Shown piece by piece: positions 36,945-48,616 of a stretch of DNA of 64,000 bases (within the stretch, counting starts at the first letter, position 1; the number at the start of each line of letters is the position of its first letter). The position numbers were made by a program, and so were the translations under genes. The notes under the pieces were generated by a model, which ran no database searches, had not been told where the DNA came from, and worked only from the letters and a program-made list of their open reading frames with translations. Origin of the DNA: Lolium rigidum (Eukaryota; Streptophyta; Magnoliopsida; Poales; Poaceae). Where the stretch lies: NCBI RefSeq assembly GCF_022539505.1, contig NC_061511.1:37127144-37191143 (forward strand). The letters are read 5' to 3'.

Positions 36945-37722
36945 TCAACTTGACCCGGATCAAGCGTGTGCTTCGCTACATCAAGGGTACTCTACACCAT
37001 GGCCTTCAGCTCGCACCATCCAATACGGATCGTCTCGTGGCCTACACCGACCCAGACTGGGCTGGTTGCCCTGACACGCGACGCTCCACCTCCAGCTATT
37101 GCGTGTTCTTGGGTGACAACCTTGTCTCCTGGTCTAAGCGCCAGCATACTCTTTCTCGGTCAAGTGCCGAGGGGGAGTATCGGGCAGTCGCCAATGCTGT
37201 TGCTGAAGCTAGTTGACTCCCTCAGCTTCTCCATGAGCTCCATCGACCTTTCCCCAGCGCCACGGTTGTCTTCTGCGACAATGTTAGCGTTGTATATAGA
37301 ATCATGTTCAGCATCAGCGGCCCAAACACATCGAGATCGATCTTCACTTTGTTCAAGATCGTGTGGAGCTTGGGCACATTCGAGTTCTTCATGTGCCTTC
37401 GTCTCGACAATTCGCGAACATCTTCACAAAGGGCGTACCATCACCACTGTTCTTGGATTTTCGCTCAGTCTCAGCGTCCGAGAATCTCCCATTTCGACTA
37501 CCGGGGGGGTGGGGAGGTGGGGTGTTAGGCAAACCGAATATGCCCTCTATATTTGGTTATACCCTGCCATCTTTAGTGCTTGATATTTATTATTAATCAG
37601 GCCATTATGGTTAGGATTTGTATTGATCCCTTTCTCGTATATCTTGTGTAATTGCCTATATATATGAGATAAGGGAAAGACCACGATTGTGTGGCGAATC
37701 ATTCTCCTCTCTAATTCTATCA
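36945..37722 (+). mobile_element. 3' end of a copia retrotransposon (RNase H and 3' LTR), host of the nest
   Basis: The fragment resumes inside copia RNase H. It reads IKRVLRYIKGTLHHGLQL, then AYTDPDWAGCPDTRRSTSSY and the catalytic-region motif SRSSAEGEYRAVANAVAEAS (37143-37215), where a stop follows. Remnants of the remaining RNase H (ELHRPFPSATVVFCDN, about 37220-37290; QFANIFTKGVPSPLF, 37410-37450) lie in other frames. The purine tract CCGGGGGGGTGGGGAGGTGGGG at 37501-37522 then leads to an LTR at about 37523-37722 (TGTTAGGC...TCTATCA). Everything upstream lies beyond base 1, because the whole nest was inserted here. Confidence 0.75.
37523..37722 (+). repeat. 3' LTR of the outer copia element (about 200 bp)
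   Basis: The start follows the G-rich purine tract directly. The end at TCTATCA is judged from the CA ending only, so the length is approximate. Confidence 0.55.
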
Positions 37723-38898
37723 GCCCCTACTCCCACGTTTCTCATCCCTGGGGGAGGCCAGGTAATTGGCAAAAGGTAAACGCTCCTTTTATTTGTGGAC
37801 CCAAACACACAAAGAGCTATCTTTTTTTTTTGAGAGGACACAAGAACTTTGTAAGTCGAGTTACTACTTTGACAACTTAAGAGAAAAGAAGAAATTTAAA
37901 ACAGGAGGCACAAAAGGGAAGTGACACAGTTGCTTGAGTTCAACATAAAGGCAGCAGTGCAACATAGTTGACACTACTCGGGTAGTTTTTCGTGTTATCT
38001 GTCCAAAAACAGCACCAGAAGGAATCATACTTTGTTCCCCAACCATTATAGCTCACCGCTTTAGACCATCCAGGGGCATGTGGTAGCATGTAAATCATCA
38101 CACACCAAGATCCGTTCCTCTCTAGATGCTTAGCACACCATTTATCAGCGCCCTTTCATAGGCAATGTAGTGCTGCACAAACATGTTTTCGGGTAAGAAT
38201 AAAAGCAATCTCTAGATATAACAACAAACTGGCAGAACCTTGTTAACTAGCAGTGCTTGCGCTGCAATGTGTTTGCCTGATTTATCACTCATTTGCCATA
38301 ATGCCTGATTTGAGTTCTCCAATCTATGTCCTTTCATTATTTAAAAGTGTGACCATCACAGCTTGATTGAATTTATGTTCAGATAAGGGTGATAGGCTTT
38401 TGCAAAGCATCCTTCGAAAGAAGTGGACCCTCTATCTAGTCTAGAACTATAGATTTTTGTTTGTTTGCCTCCTCAGAGCCCCCTCCAAAACACCATTTTG
38501 GATTGGTCTAAGTTCTTACTGGAGTTCCACTTCCATACATAATCTTGCATGTATTCCTTAGATCAAGTCTATGAGGGGAAGCCTCTGGGAAGCCTACATC
38601 TATGAAGTGATCCATCAAGTAGGCAACCTGCAACGACTTCCTTATTTTGATGTGTCATGTTTATGTGTGTTTGCTAAGGAAATTATGACTTGTTGGCCTT
38701 GTCAATCTTGTTATTACATGAATTGCAATGTAAAATCCTTAATCTACATGCTTTCTGAACTTCAAAGATAGGAAAAAAATATTTAGCTTGATTTGTGTTT
38801 ACTTCTTATTTCTATTTTCAGTTAACACAGATTGTTTTCTCATTGTTTATTTGACATGAGAAAACTATTAATTGCTAATTTGTATGTGATAATGCAGG
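37723..38898. other. No recognisable gene; AT-rich low-copy or decayed sequence
   Basis: A T-run at 37822-37832 could be the inverted A-tail of a short retroposon. The rest shows only short unconserved frames. The last 60 bases before 38899 end TATGTGATAATGCAG, a plausible splice acceptor for the FAR1-type fragment. Confidence 0.4.
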
Positions 38899-39483
38899 AA
38901 GACACGGGCGATGAGTCTACGCATGAGTACTATGACATCGTCAGCAAGATTTTGCTAGTGAGGATGATGCCTTTGAGTTCTATAACAGATATGCTCTTGA
39001 GAAAGGTGTTAGTGTGCGGAAAAGCTATGTTGAGTGGGATGAAGCCAACCAGGAAATAATTTTGAGAAAAAATGTCTGTAGTCGTCAAGGTTCGCAAGAA
39101 GAGAAGGACGTGAAAAGAGAAGATAGGAAGAGGAGGCCACGGCATCTCACTCGTGTTGGGTGTCGAGCCAAATTGGTCATTGCAAAACTCAAGGAAACAA
39201 GTCGGTGGTTTGTGAAGGATTTCATCAGTGAAAACACCCGTCCTCTGGCCCACCGGATCTTGCTTGTCTGATGCCTCTCACAGAAGAATCAGCGACGAGC
39301 AGAAAGCGTACATTGTAGAGATGGAAATATCTGGGATCCGCAAACACAAAATCATGGGTATCTTAATGATGCAGTATAGTGGATATGATGAATTTGGATG
39401 CACCACAAGGGACATCTATAATTTATGCAATCAGTATAAGCAAGAAACAGTTGCTGCCGGTGATGCCAAAACGGTGATTAGTT
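38899..39483 (+). pseudogene. FAR1/FHY3-type (FRS) gene fragment
   Basis: After a splice-acceptor-like TAATGCAG comes FASEDDAFEFYNRYALEKG and VSVRKSYVEWDEANQEI. A basic stretch follows (KREDRKRRPRHLTRVGCRAK), then WFVKDFISENTRPLAH. This is the FAR1 DNA-binding (WRKY-GCM1-like) domain found in FAR1-related sequences and in related MULE transposases. A one-base frame change near 39255 moves the reading into SHRRISDEQKAYIVEMEIS and the segment up to DAKTVI, where a stop occurs. The MULE core and SWIM domain that normally follow are missing. It is a truncated copy, and FRS genes derive from Mutator-like transposases. Confidence 0.75.
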
Positions 39484-39977
39484 GAGGGAGATTTCTTCTT
39501 GGCTGGCAAAGGACTGAGGCAGGGTGATCCTTTTGCACCCATGTTGTTTAACTTTGTAGTAGATATTTTCTCTAAAATGATAACTAAAGGAGTTTCCTGT
39601 GGCATGTTAACTGGCTTATGTCCATATTTGGTTCCGGGGGGTGTGATTAGTTTGCAATATGCAGATGATACTCTCCTTTTCTTAGAATATAATGTGAGAA
39701 ATGCCATTAATCTTAAGTGGACTCTTACCTGCTTTGAACAGGTGTCAGGGATGAAAATAAATTATCATAAAAGTGAGTTAATGGCCATAAACATGGAAAC
39801 TCCAGAGGTTGCTCCCTTCCTGGACATTTTCCAATGTGTAGCTGGAAAATTCCCTGTAAAATATCTAAGGCTTCCTCTTTATTTCAACAAACTTAAGAGA
39901 GAGGACCTGCAGCCTCTGGTAGATATCTTGCTTAGTAGAATGGCAGGATGGAGGGGGAAGCTTTTGTCCAATATACT
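39484..39977 (+). pseudogene. LINE reverse-transcriptase fragment fused to the FAR1 fragment
   Basis: The segment covers the middle of a plant LINE reverse transcriptase: GKGLRQGDPFAPMLFNFVV, then the catalytic motif LQYADDTLLFLEYN at about 39655-39695, then GMKINYHKSEL and RMAGWRGKLLSN. Both ends are broken: the left joins the FAR1 fragment within a few bases, and the right stops at about 39977. The frame is open across 39499-39999. It is a truncated relic of an L1-type LINE, and the junction may reflect insertion or a template switch. Confidence 0.8.
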
Positions 39978-40066
39978 GACTGATGAGCGATATGCTTGAT
40001 GAGCAACTCAAAACAACAAACTGGTGAGGAAATCAGTTCATCCTAATTAACACTGGTATACTACTA

Positions 40067-40133
40067 CTACCTCCATTCCTAAATATGAGATGTTTTGGTA
40101 TGCTACCAAAATATCTAGGACAGGGAGTAGCTT
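40067..40133. mobile_element. Short Stowaway-like MITE remnant
   Basis: The sequence TACTACCTCCATTCCTAAAT at the left and ...AGGACAGGGAGTAG at the right are inverted ends of the kind seen in cereal Stowaway MITEs (CTCCCTCCGTTCC... type). The interior also pairs (GATGTTTTGGTA / TACCAAAATATC). At about 66 bp it is an internally deleted copy with TA at both borders. Confidence 0.6.
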
Positions 40134-41280
40134 AGAGAAGAACAGAAACGATGCAGATCACTGACCTAGCTGAAATTAATGGCTGATCGAGTACTTGGGT
40201 ACTATCAAGAACTGTTTTGGGCACTCTGGAGAGAGGAGTTGGGGCTAAACTCTAAAGGACCTAGCAGAGCATGCTGGGGAACAAATCACTACTTGTTTTT
40301 AGTAATTTCACAAGACGCACGCGAAGGACTGTGAGGAGCCGGAGGCCCGGAGCTGTCAGTACCCAAGCAGTTCCCATGGAACGGAGGAGCCGGAGGCCGC
40401 GAGGGCTCGATTTGGTGCGGCAGAGTCGACCGGCTCCGGGGTGGACGGTGGAAGAGGGGAAGCAGCTCGCGGCGGCGCCTGTTAGGGCCAGAAGCAGCAG
40501 GGTTCTAATGACCTCTGTTTGGGCGCCCCAATGTTGTCAACGCTTCTGCAGATATAAAATTTGGTTGTTTCTCTACAAGGAAATTGGATCAATTTGGCTA
40601 GCTTTCTAAAAAGAAGAAGTTGATTTTCCTAACATTCTCTGGAAACCATGACCTGCTTTGCTCAAATAGTATAATAGTTCACCTTCATAATCGGTAAATG
40701 AACTGACAAGTGACAAGTATATACACATTGTTCATCTTCATCTTATAAGAATATGACGCATCTAGGGAAAAATCGGAAGCTGTACACAAAACCTCTGCAC
40801 CTCAGAATTAAAAGCCACCAAAGCGAGCATATACAAAAAGAACTACATACATACAGACTAGCTAAAACTGGATACAACCTGTACATGCCAAAGATGGTCC
40901 TAAATACAAGCACACAAAAGATTCACAGATCTGCAGCCTCTTCACAGATCACCTCTAATGAGCCTACCATATATATTATGTTACACCTCAAAACACGAGT
41001 GCGGACGAATTGCACCCGAGCTTGGGTGCACTCGATGATTGTGTGGTTGAGCAGGTGCAACATGTACCGGAGTTTGGGACATCTTGGACCTGTTGTGTTA
41101 AGTGCAAGCCACTAACTAGATTTTGGAAGGTTGCCTCCGTGGAGATTTTTTTTTTCAAACCAGCATTTTAGAGTTTCAAAACAGTCCGACGAAAAATTCC
41201 TAGATTTTGACAATGCCATATTATACGGTGCAAAAATATCAACATGAAATAGTTTTTTTTTCTTACACAAAAATGAAAAT
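40134..41280. other. No recognisable gene
   Basis: The stretch 40330-40520 is GC-rich and open in several frames on both strands, with a repeated GGAGCCGGAGGCC (40337 and 40386). It could be a decayed first exon, but no domain is visible. The rest (40620-41140) is AT-rich and looks like untranslated or intergenic sequence. T- and A-runs lie at 41149-41157 and 41253-41260. Confidence 0.35.
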
Positions 41281-43930
41281 ACTGACTCCAGCGCGTCCCA
41301 AAAAGTGTCGGCGCTGTTTCGAGCCCAATAAAGCATTCGTCAACCCCGTCCGGACCCCTTCAAGCGGGGCGTCAAACGGGCGCGCCAGCGCCTCGCGCCA
41401 CGTCGGATTCAATGCGTGGGCTCCGCCTGTCATCCACATGACCCCAATCCCCACAAGTTTACCCCAAATCTCCTCCTTCCGCCCGCCGCTCCATCTCCGG
41501 CGCCCATCCAACTCCCATGATGCAAAACCCTCGCCACCATGCCACCGAAGAAGAAGGCTCTGGTGAAACCGCGTGCGGTGGCGCCGAAGGAGAAGCTAGC
41601 GCACATGACGTAGCAGTAGTGGGACGACGAGAAGAGGCGCAGCTCCATCTTGACGGCGGACCGTAGACGGCATCGCCTCGCGAGCGATGCGAAAAAAGCT
41701 GAGGAAGCGGCGACGGCAGCCACGACGAAGATGTGCCTGAGCTTGGGTGGCACGCCATGCAAAGCCGAAAACGGCTGCTACCCCCTCACCGGCCGCAACA
41801 TGGCGGGCGGCAGCGCGTCCTCGAGAAGCGCCTCTCCCTCCACGCCAGCCTACTTCGCCGAGCCTCCATCGCTCTCGTAGATGCGTTTCTCGCAGATGGA
41901 GGGGCGCGCCCGCTAGTCCCCCGAGTACGCCGACATCGACATGACCGTCGACCCAAACGCGACGTACTCGCGGGCGTCGGCGCCGAGGGGTAGCAATGTC
42001 TTCCGCTTCACCATCAACCTCAACAGCGACATCAACAACGGCTCGCCGGATCTGCTCCGCGCACCGGGAGGTAGCGTCGGTCACGTGACCGACCGCACTG
42101 GTCTCCCCCGCAGTCTGTTCAGCGGCGACAGCAGGCACGCCCACCATGAGTTCGGCAGCGCGTCCGGGGACGCCATGGAGGACGAAGATGTAAGTTTTCC
42201 ATTGAATCATGGCTTGTGCACATATAATAGAGCTCCGGGGAGCAAAAGATGAGCCTTTTTATTGGTTTGCTAGGTGAACGACATCGACATCCTGAGTGGC
42301 ATGATCTGCCCCGGACACGCCTACGAACCCGTCTTCGAGGAGGATGACTACGGTGAAGAGTGCGACGACTATGAGGAAGGAGACGAGGTGGATGGCGAGA
42401 AGATCGACGAGGACGCCGATGAGGTAGCTGAGGAGGAGCTGATCGTCGTCGACACCGGCATGTCCACGAAGAACAAGAAGAGGAGAAAGAAGAAGGCTGC
42501 CGGCACTCGAGGGCCGAAGTGGAACTCCCTAGAGGACAGGTGCCTCATCGACGCGTGGATGTTGGTCAGCTTCTGCCCCATCACCGGTGCCAATCAATCC
42601 GTCGGCAAGTACTACAAACGCATATTTGATCAATTCAATGAGAGGAAGAATTTCGGTGAGTACGCCACCATCCACATGATCTGGAACGAGTCCGCCATGT
42701 CTCACCGTTGGAACCTCATCAAGAAGTCATGCAATATGTTTCATGGCTACTATGAGAAGGTGAAGAACCGCGCCGAGAGCGGCAAAACGATGGTGGATTG
42801 GGTATGTATTGGCATTGTATTCATGTCTACCATTTGATAGATTCATGTCATTGTATTCATGTATTGCTTGCTCTTCATGCATTTGCTAGATTCTCGACCC
42901 CCTCACCATGTACAAGCATCGAAATGGCGACAAGGACTTCCCCTTCATGCATTGCTTCACAAAGCCTGAGGGTTGCAAGAAGTGGGATGCCGCCAGCCTC
43001 ACTCTCAATGACAAGAACCACGTCGGAGAAGATGGACCGGTCGCAGCCGCCCCCGCCGGGTGCCCCATTGGCAACAAGAAAGCCAGGGCCGAGAGGAATG
43101 CGGCACCGGCATTGGCCGCCATGCATCGACGCCTCCATCGAGAGGATGGTGTCATCCTTCTCCATCGGGAATAAGGAGGCGGTGGATAGGGGCGCCGCCA
43201 TGTGGAAGGCAATGTTAGAGAAGCAAGATGTGAAGATTGGGCTCGAGAGGGAGAAGGTGGAGGCGACCAAGATGGAAGATCAAGCCGGCGTTATCAAAGC
43301 CATGAATGAAGCGACGCAGCTATCACTCACCAAGATGAATCCAGAATCGAAGATCTTGATTGCGGACATGGCGAGCATGGATCTATTGGCGAGGGTGCGG
43401 CTCGAGATGTACCGTGAGCGCATCGGCAAGGAGGTGATGGCGACGCAAGCTGCGGCGGCGTCCATGGAAGCATCGGCACCATCGATACACCTGCCTGCGC
43501 CGACGTACATGCCGACATCGACATCGATGAGCATGGTTGCGCTGGCTCCCATGGCTCCACCGTCGTCCACTAACGAGGTGCCGCAGGTGATCGCTGACGA
43601 GGAGGACATTGTCGAGGTGCAGCCTCCGTGGTCGGCCTTCCTATGATCATTTGGCCTTGAAGCACAAGTTATTTTTTTGGGTGCCGGATTATGATGAATG
43701 ACGACGATTTGGTGATTCGAAAACATTAAATTTAAATTTCTATCCATGTTTGTGTGTTTTTTATTTAAAAAATCCTATTGTGGCCGCCCGGTGTGGGGAA
43801 GCCTTCTCCAAATGGAGGAACCCGTGCCGGCGTCGCCCATACGTGAGTGCCGGTGCAGCTGCGGGCGCAGCTTTCGGCACCTATTTGGGGGCCGCCAGTG
43901 GAGATGCTCTAATTGGAGCCAGCAAGATAA
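41281..43930 (+). mobile_element. Class II element carrying a Myb/NAM-associated gene
   Basis: The left border region (CTGACTCCAGCGCGTCCC, 41281) and the inverted right border (on the minus strand GAGCATCTCCACTGGCGGCC, ending near 43918) are alike. They are of the GAGCATCTCCA type that caps many cereal GC-rich DNA elements. Between them is one three-exon gene. No transposase is present, so the element is non-autonomous, or the gene is an accessory DNA-binding protein. Superfamily is uncertain (PIF/Harbinger-like is one possibility). Confidence 0.55.
41539..43646 (+). pseudogene. Transposon-borne Myb/SANT plus NAM-associated domain gene, broken
   Basis: Three exons can be traced: 41539-42190 (donor ATG/TAAGTT-like), about 42273-42800, and about 42892-43646. 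Exon 1 starts MPPKKKALVKPRAVAPKEK but has stops at codons 23 and 25. Exon 2 has a very acidic stretch (EEDDYGEECDDYEEGDE), then a Myb/SANT-like trihelix segment (GPKWNSLEDRCLIDAWMLV, VGKYYKRIFDQFNERKNFG). Exon 3 begins ILDPLTMYKHRNGDKDFPFM and continues into a NAM-associated C-terminal domain (GNKKARAERNAAPAL, then MLEKQDVKIGLEREKVEAT). One frame change lies near 43120. This family is common in grass genomes and is often mislabelled glutathione S-transferase T3-like. The product would bind DNA; its role is not established. Confidence 0.7.
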
Positions 43931-44688
43931 TTAAATATTGTACTTGGATAGAAATGTTTGGGCTCGAAATGACAAAAAGACAAAATCGAACAAGCCACAC
44001 GTCTAGGCACGATTCACGTTATATTTGTCATAAATTTATCTTTTTTATCCAGAATACCATGGAAATTATTTAGAGCATCAATATTTTTATACGAGTACAA
44101 TATTTGATCATCTTTTTTTAGGAGGATTCAAATTTTATTTCAGTATTTAAAATTACCCTGAATTTTAGAATTTATAGGGTTCATAGCATACATGTACCAA
44201 AAATTTACGTTGGACATTGGGTGCCTACATATACACGCATCAAGGTATGAACACAGCCGTCACATGTTTCAACACAGAAGAAGAGGACAGGGTGCAGTTC
44301 GGAAACTTGGTACAATGCAAAAGCATTGCCTGCCACCTTTTCAGCCTGGTTTTGCTAGGATGCATAGCAGTGAGGAGGTGGTTGGCATGCTCAGGCTCTG
44401 TATTCGTCTCGCCGTGCGCACAGAATTATACACCATGATATATGAGGTAGGTCAAGGAAACGAATGGCTAGATGGAAATAGGATAAACGGATCACCCAAG
44501 CTCGGGCTGACTTCCGAGTTTTCGCTCAAAACACCTCTCTATTACCTTGCTATGATGCACTCGACTGATCAAGCCGGTCTCGGCGAAGCAGGCTTATTAC
44601 TCCCCTTTGTGGACGCCGATCTCGAGCCGGTCAGGCTCCGGCTGCTGCTCGGCTTCGAAAAAGTATTCTCACCAAAGATGTGTTGCGT
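43931..44688. other. No recognisable gene
   Basis: The stretch 43931-44190 is AT-rich. The frame at 44192-44803 is long (203 codons) but has no recognisable domain, unremarkable codon use and runs into a repeat, so I do not call it a gene. Confidence 0.4.
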
Positions 44689-45262
44689 ATCAAGCCAGCA
44701 TTTCAACCCATGGGTACGTCTGCCCATGGGCACTCGATCCAAATGGGTAGGGTATGGGTCTCGATGTTCGCCCATGGAAACGACCCATGTTCAACCCGAT
44801 TAGTCGTGGGTCGGGCATGGGTATCATTCTATGCCCACGGGTTGCCCGATGGGTCACCCGATTAATATTACTAATTAAAACAATTGAATTATTTTGTATG
44901 GTACGTACACATACATTATACATGTAGACAGTATACATCGTTTACACACAAAGCTCTTCTATCCAGACGCCAAACATGTGCATATTAGTACTACTTGTAG
45001 TCACAAAGCCATGAACGGGAACACATCACCCTTCGTCCTGGCAGCCCAACAATGTGTCGATGTGTTCGACATATTTGGTTGCGTTAAACTCTCCATTTTT
45101 TTTTGTACCCGATGAGTTGCCCGATAGGGTTTGTTCATGGGTCTCATTCCTTACCCATGGGTAGGGTCGTGGGTCACAGAGGTGTGCCCGATAAGGGTGA
45201 TGGGCATGAGTCTAGTTTAGGTTGACCCGACCAAACCCGACCCATTGCCAGCCTTAGTTGCG
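44689..45262. repeat. TGGGTAGGG/CCCATGGG-rich repeat element
   Basis: Both ends (44695-44870 and 45105-45262) are dense in variants of CCCATGGGTAGGGTATGGG and CCCGATGGGTCACCCGA. The right end reads, on the minus strand, GGCTGGCAATGGGTCGGG. The middle is AT-rich and unique. This looks like a class II element with repetitive subterminal regions, or a decayed copy of one, but no clean inverted terminus or target duplication could be fixed. Confidence 0.5.
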
Positions 45263-46020
45263 TAGAAGGGGCTGGAAAGGAGATTGTATGTGTCAGTTTT
45301 GTGGTTGTGATGAAAATATATATCATTTGTTGTTCTCATGTCCGTTGGGGCGCTATATTTGGAATATAGCTTCTTGTGCCTTTGGATTTAAAAATAAATC
45401 AAGATCGGTTTAACATTTGTTTGGGCCTTGAATTAAAAGTTTCCTTAAAAAGAATAGATCGAATATTTGCGTTGGTTCTGCTGCGATATTATGGTCGATT
45501 TGGAAAACTCGTAACAATGCTTGTTTTAGATCCATTAGACATGATGAACCAATTACATTGATCAACATGATTTGTCAAATGATGTCCTCGTGGGTAATCT
45601 TGCAGGTAAAGGAACCAAACCGCAATGCTCTCAGCTAGGGAGCCAAGTTGTTTATGCGATTGTCAAGCGAGGTGTTCCGAGCAACGAGGATGAAGACTGG
45701 TGGTTCTTAGGTTGACAAGATGACATGGAAGGTTCCAGGAAAATTAAAAAAGAGAGAAGATGGTTCAATAGTAGACTTTGGCTACCTACTCTTACTGCGT
45801 TCGTTCTTGTAGGGTGTTGTCTCAGGTTCTGCTCGTTTCGAGTTCGTAGCAGTAGGCTTCTGAATTTCGGCTGGAGGTTGCTTGTAATAACTTCAGAAGC
45901 TTTTCCTTTTTCTAGTCTATGGGCTGGTTTTCTGTTTCTTTTCTTTCTTTTTGGTGTAGCGAGCATATGGTTTCTTATGGAAATCGGGGGAAAACCCCTT
46001 ATCTCAAAAAAAATCTGAAA
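45263..46020 (+). mobile_element. 5'-truncated LINE, 3' end only
   Basis: The fragment starts inside the C-terminal zinc-binding region of LINE ORF2: MCQFCGCDENIYHLLFSCP (45288-45345), then the AIWKTRNNACF-like stretch around 45490-45525. A 3' untranslated region follows, ending in an A-rich tail CTCAAAAAAAATCTGAAAAA (45994-46013). Several frame changes occur. It belongs to the same L1-like group as the elements at 39484 and 46390. Confidence 0.7.
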
Positions 46021-46389
46021 AAATTGAAATCCAAGTATTTTTTTGTGAAAATTACAATATTTTAAAAAGCGGGCGATTGGTATCATTAGTTCTAGTGATG
46101 TTCAGCACGTAGGGGATCGGGACTGATCTTAACGCTGGCTACTATAGCTAGTTGGGCTACATAGAACATCGGCCTTTCGGTGTAATCGGCCTAACAGAAA
46201 AACAACACCTCTTGATCTCTGAATTAAACCCAGCATATACAAAAGCTACAGAAAATTGCACGGATATATAGCCTTTACTCAATGAAAAAAAATTGCGCAT
46301 CTTCGCAACGCCAAGGTATCTTCACGAAACACGACGGTAATCTATCAAGAAGAGACAACTTACTGCAGACCTGTAACTTGAACAAAGTC
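46021..46389. other. No recognisable gene
   Basis: This is the spacer between two LINE remnants. The long LINE frame is open through part of it (from 46282), but those first 35 codons do not resemble LINE protein. Confidence 0.4.
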
Positions 46390-48616
46390 CAGGATTTACC
46401 ACAATCCATGGCACTTTTTGAGTGTTTTCAAAGAGGAGAACTGCCCCTATATAAATTGAATTTTGGGGTAATTACTTTATTACCTAAAAAGGAGAATGCA
46501 ACGCAAATCCAACAATACAGACCAATTTATCTGTTAAATGTGAGCTTTAAAATCTTCACAAAGGTGGCGACAAATCGTATTTCTGAGGTAGCGCAGAAAG
46601 TTATTAGACCTACACAAACGGCTTTTATTTCAGGACGACATATTTTAGAAGGGGTGGTAGTTCTTCATGAGACGCTACATGAAATGCATAGGAAAAAGCT
46701 GGATGGGGTAATTTTTAAGATTAATTTCGAAAAAGCATATGATAAGGTTAAGTGGCCATTTCTGCAACAAGTGCTCCGTATGAAGGGTTTTGACCCTGTA
46801 TGGTGTGATAGAATAAAGCAATTTGTGCAAGGTGGAAGTGTCGGAATCAGGGTTAACGATGTTACTGGTCACAATTTTCAAACGAGGAAAGGACTTCGGC
46901 AGGGAGATCCTCTATCTCCGATTCTTTTTAATATAGTCGCGGATATGTTAGCGATTCTTATAGCTCGCGCTAAAGAAGAGGGTAAAGTTGGGAGTTTGCT
47001 AACTGATTTGATTGACGAAGGACTATCCATATTACAATATGCAGATGACACAATATTATTTTTGGAACATGATATAGCTAAGGCTGTGAATATGAAACTC
47101 ATTCTATGTATGTTTGAACAATTATCGGGTTTGAAAATTAATTTCCACAAGAGTGAAATTTTTTGCTTTGGTAAGGCAAAGGATATGGAGGACCAATATA
47201 GAAATATTTTTGGGTGCGAGTCTGGATCCTTACCATTAAAATATTTGGGTATTCCTATTCATTTTAGGACACTTCGAAATGCGGAGTGGAACCCCATTGA
47301 GAATCGGTTTGCCTCTAAATTAGGATGTTGGCGGAGTAAAATGTTATCGTATGGAGATAGACTCACGTTGATTAACTTGGTTCTCACGAGCCTTCCGATG
47401 TTTATGTTATCTTTTTTGGAAATCCCAATTGGAGTGAGAAAGAGGTTGGATTATTATAGGTCAAAGTTCTTTTGGCAATCTGATGAGCAAAAAAAGAAAT
47501 ATAGATTATCCAAGTGGAATATTGTGTGTAGGCCTAAGGATCAAGGGGGGTTGGGGATTGAGGTTTTAGAATTGAAAAACAAATGCCTACTTAGCAAATG
47601 GTTGTTTAAACTTCTATCGGAGGAGGGTATGTGGCAACAAATGCTTTGTAACAAATATTTGAATAACAAAACTCTAGCACAAGCAGAAGCTAAACCGAAC
47701 GATTCTCCTTTTTGGAAAGGTCTTATGAATGTTAAGGACGATTTCTTCAAAAGAGGGTATTTTAAAGTGGGTGATGGGACTACTGTTAGATTCTGGGAAG
47801 ATGTTTGGATGGGAGATTCACCATTATCCCATCAGTATTCGGCTTTGTATAATATTATTCAACATAGGAATGTGTTAGTATCAACAGTGTTTGCTACTCA
47901 ACCTATTAATATCTCTTTTAGAAGAGGCTTGAATGATAATAAATGGTTACAATGGATTAATTTATGTCAGCGCCTAATCACTGTGGATTTAACAACTGAA
48001 TCGGATAAGTTTGTATGGAGACTTACCGACTCGGGTAGTTTTTCTGTTAAGAGTATGTATCTTGATCTCATGAATGGACATATTGTTTATCTTCGGAAAT
48101 ACTTATGGAAATTAAAAATCCCATTGAAAATTAAAATTTTTATGTGGTTCTTGAGTAATAAGGTGCTCTTAACTAAGGACAATTTAGCTAAAAGAAATTG
48201 GAAGGGATGTCAAACCTGTTGTTTTTGTGCTTCACGTGAAACGGTCAACCATTTGTTCATTGATTGTCCTTTCGCGAAGATTGTTTGGCGCATGATGTAC
48301 TTAACTTATAATATTCCTCCACCGGCTAATTACTAATATGTTTGGTAGATGGCTTAATGGAGTACGAAAGAATGATAAACAGAAAATTCGAATTGGAATA
48401 TCGGCTCTATGTTGGGCAATCTGGAGAACTAGAAATGACATTATTTTTAACAAGCAAAGTGGAACTAATTTGCAGGTTATCCGGCGAGCTGCTTGTTCGA
48501 TTCAACAATGGGTTTTCCTTCTCCCTTTGGAGCAACGGGAGGATATGGTTACTAGATGCAACCAGATGCTAGTGTGGTTGCTCAGGACACTGGGTGGCGG
48601 CATCTTCATAGAATAG
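46390..48616 (+). pseudogene. LINE ORF2 fragment: reverse transcriptase and zinc-binding C terminus
   Basis: One frame is open to 48336. It covers the palm and fingers motifs LPKKENATQIQQYRPIYLLN, TQTAFISGRHILEGV, VIFKINFEKAYDKVKW (catalytic Asp replaced by Asn in F-x-I-N-F-E-K-A-Y-D, where family members have D-x-x-K/D-F), GLRQGDPLSPILFN and the YADD catalytic box (47038-47049). A non-LTR thumb region follows, then the zf-RVT region CQTCCFCASRETVNHLF (48209-48260). A stop at 48334 is followed by a one-base shift to the last segment (IGISALCWAIWRTRNDIIFN, 48338-48616). The protein would copy LINE RNA at a nicked target. The missing N-terminal endonuclease makes this copy dead. Confidence 0.85.

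Noticed and set aside
40271..40609. Possible small gene
   Set aside because: The frame is GC-rich and open on both strands; no domain, start context or splice sites support it.
44192..44803. 203-codon frame
   Set aside because: No domain, no splice or promoter context, and its end runs into a repetitive element.
46282..46389. N-terminal extension of the LINE reverse-transcriptase frame
   Set aside because: The first 35 residues do not resemble LINE protein; the frame is open by chance upstream of the truncation point.
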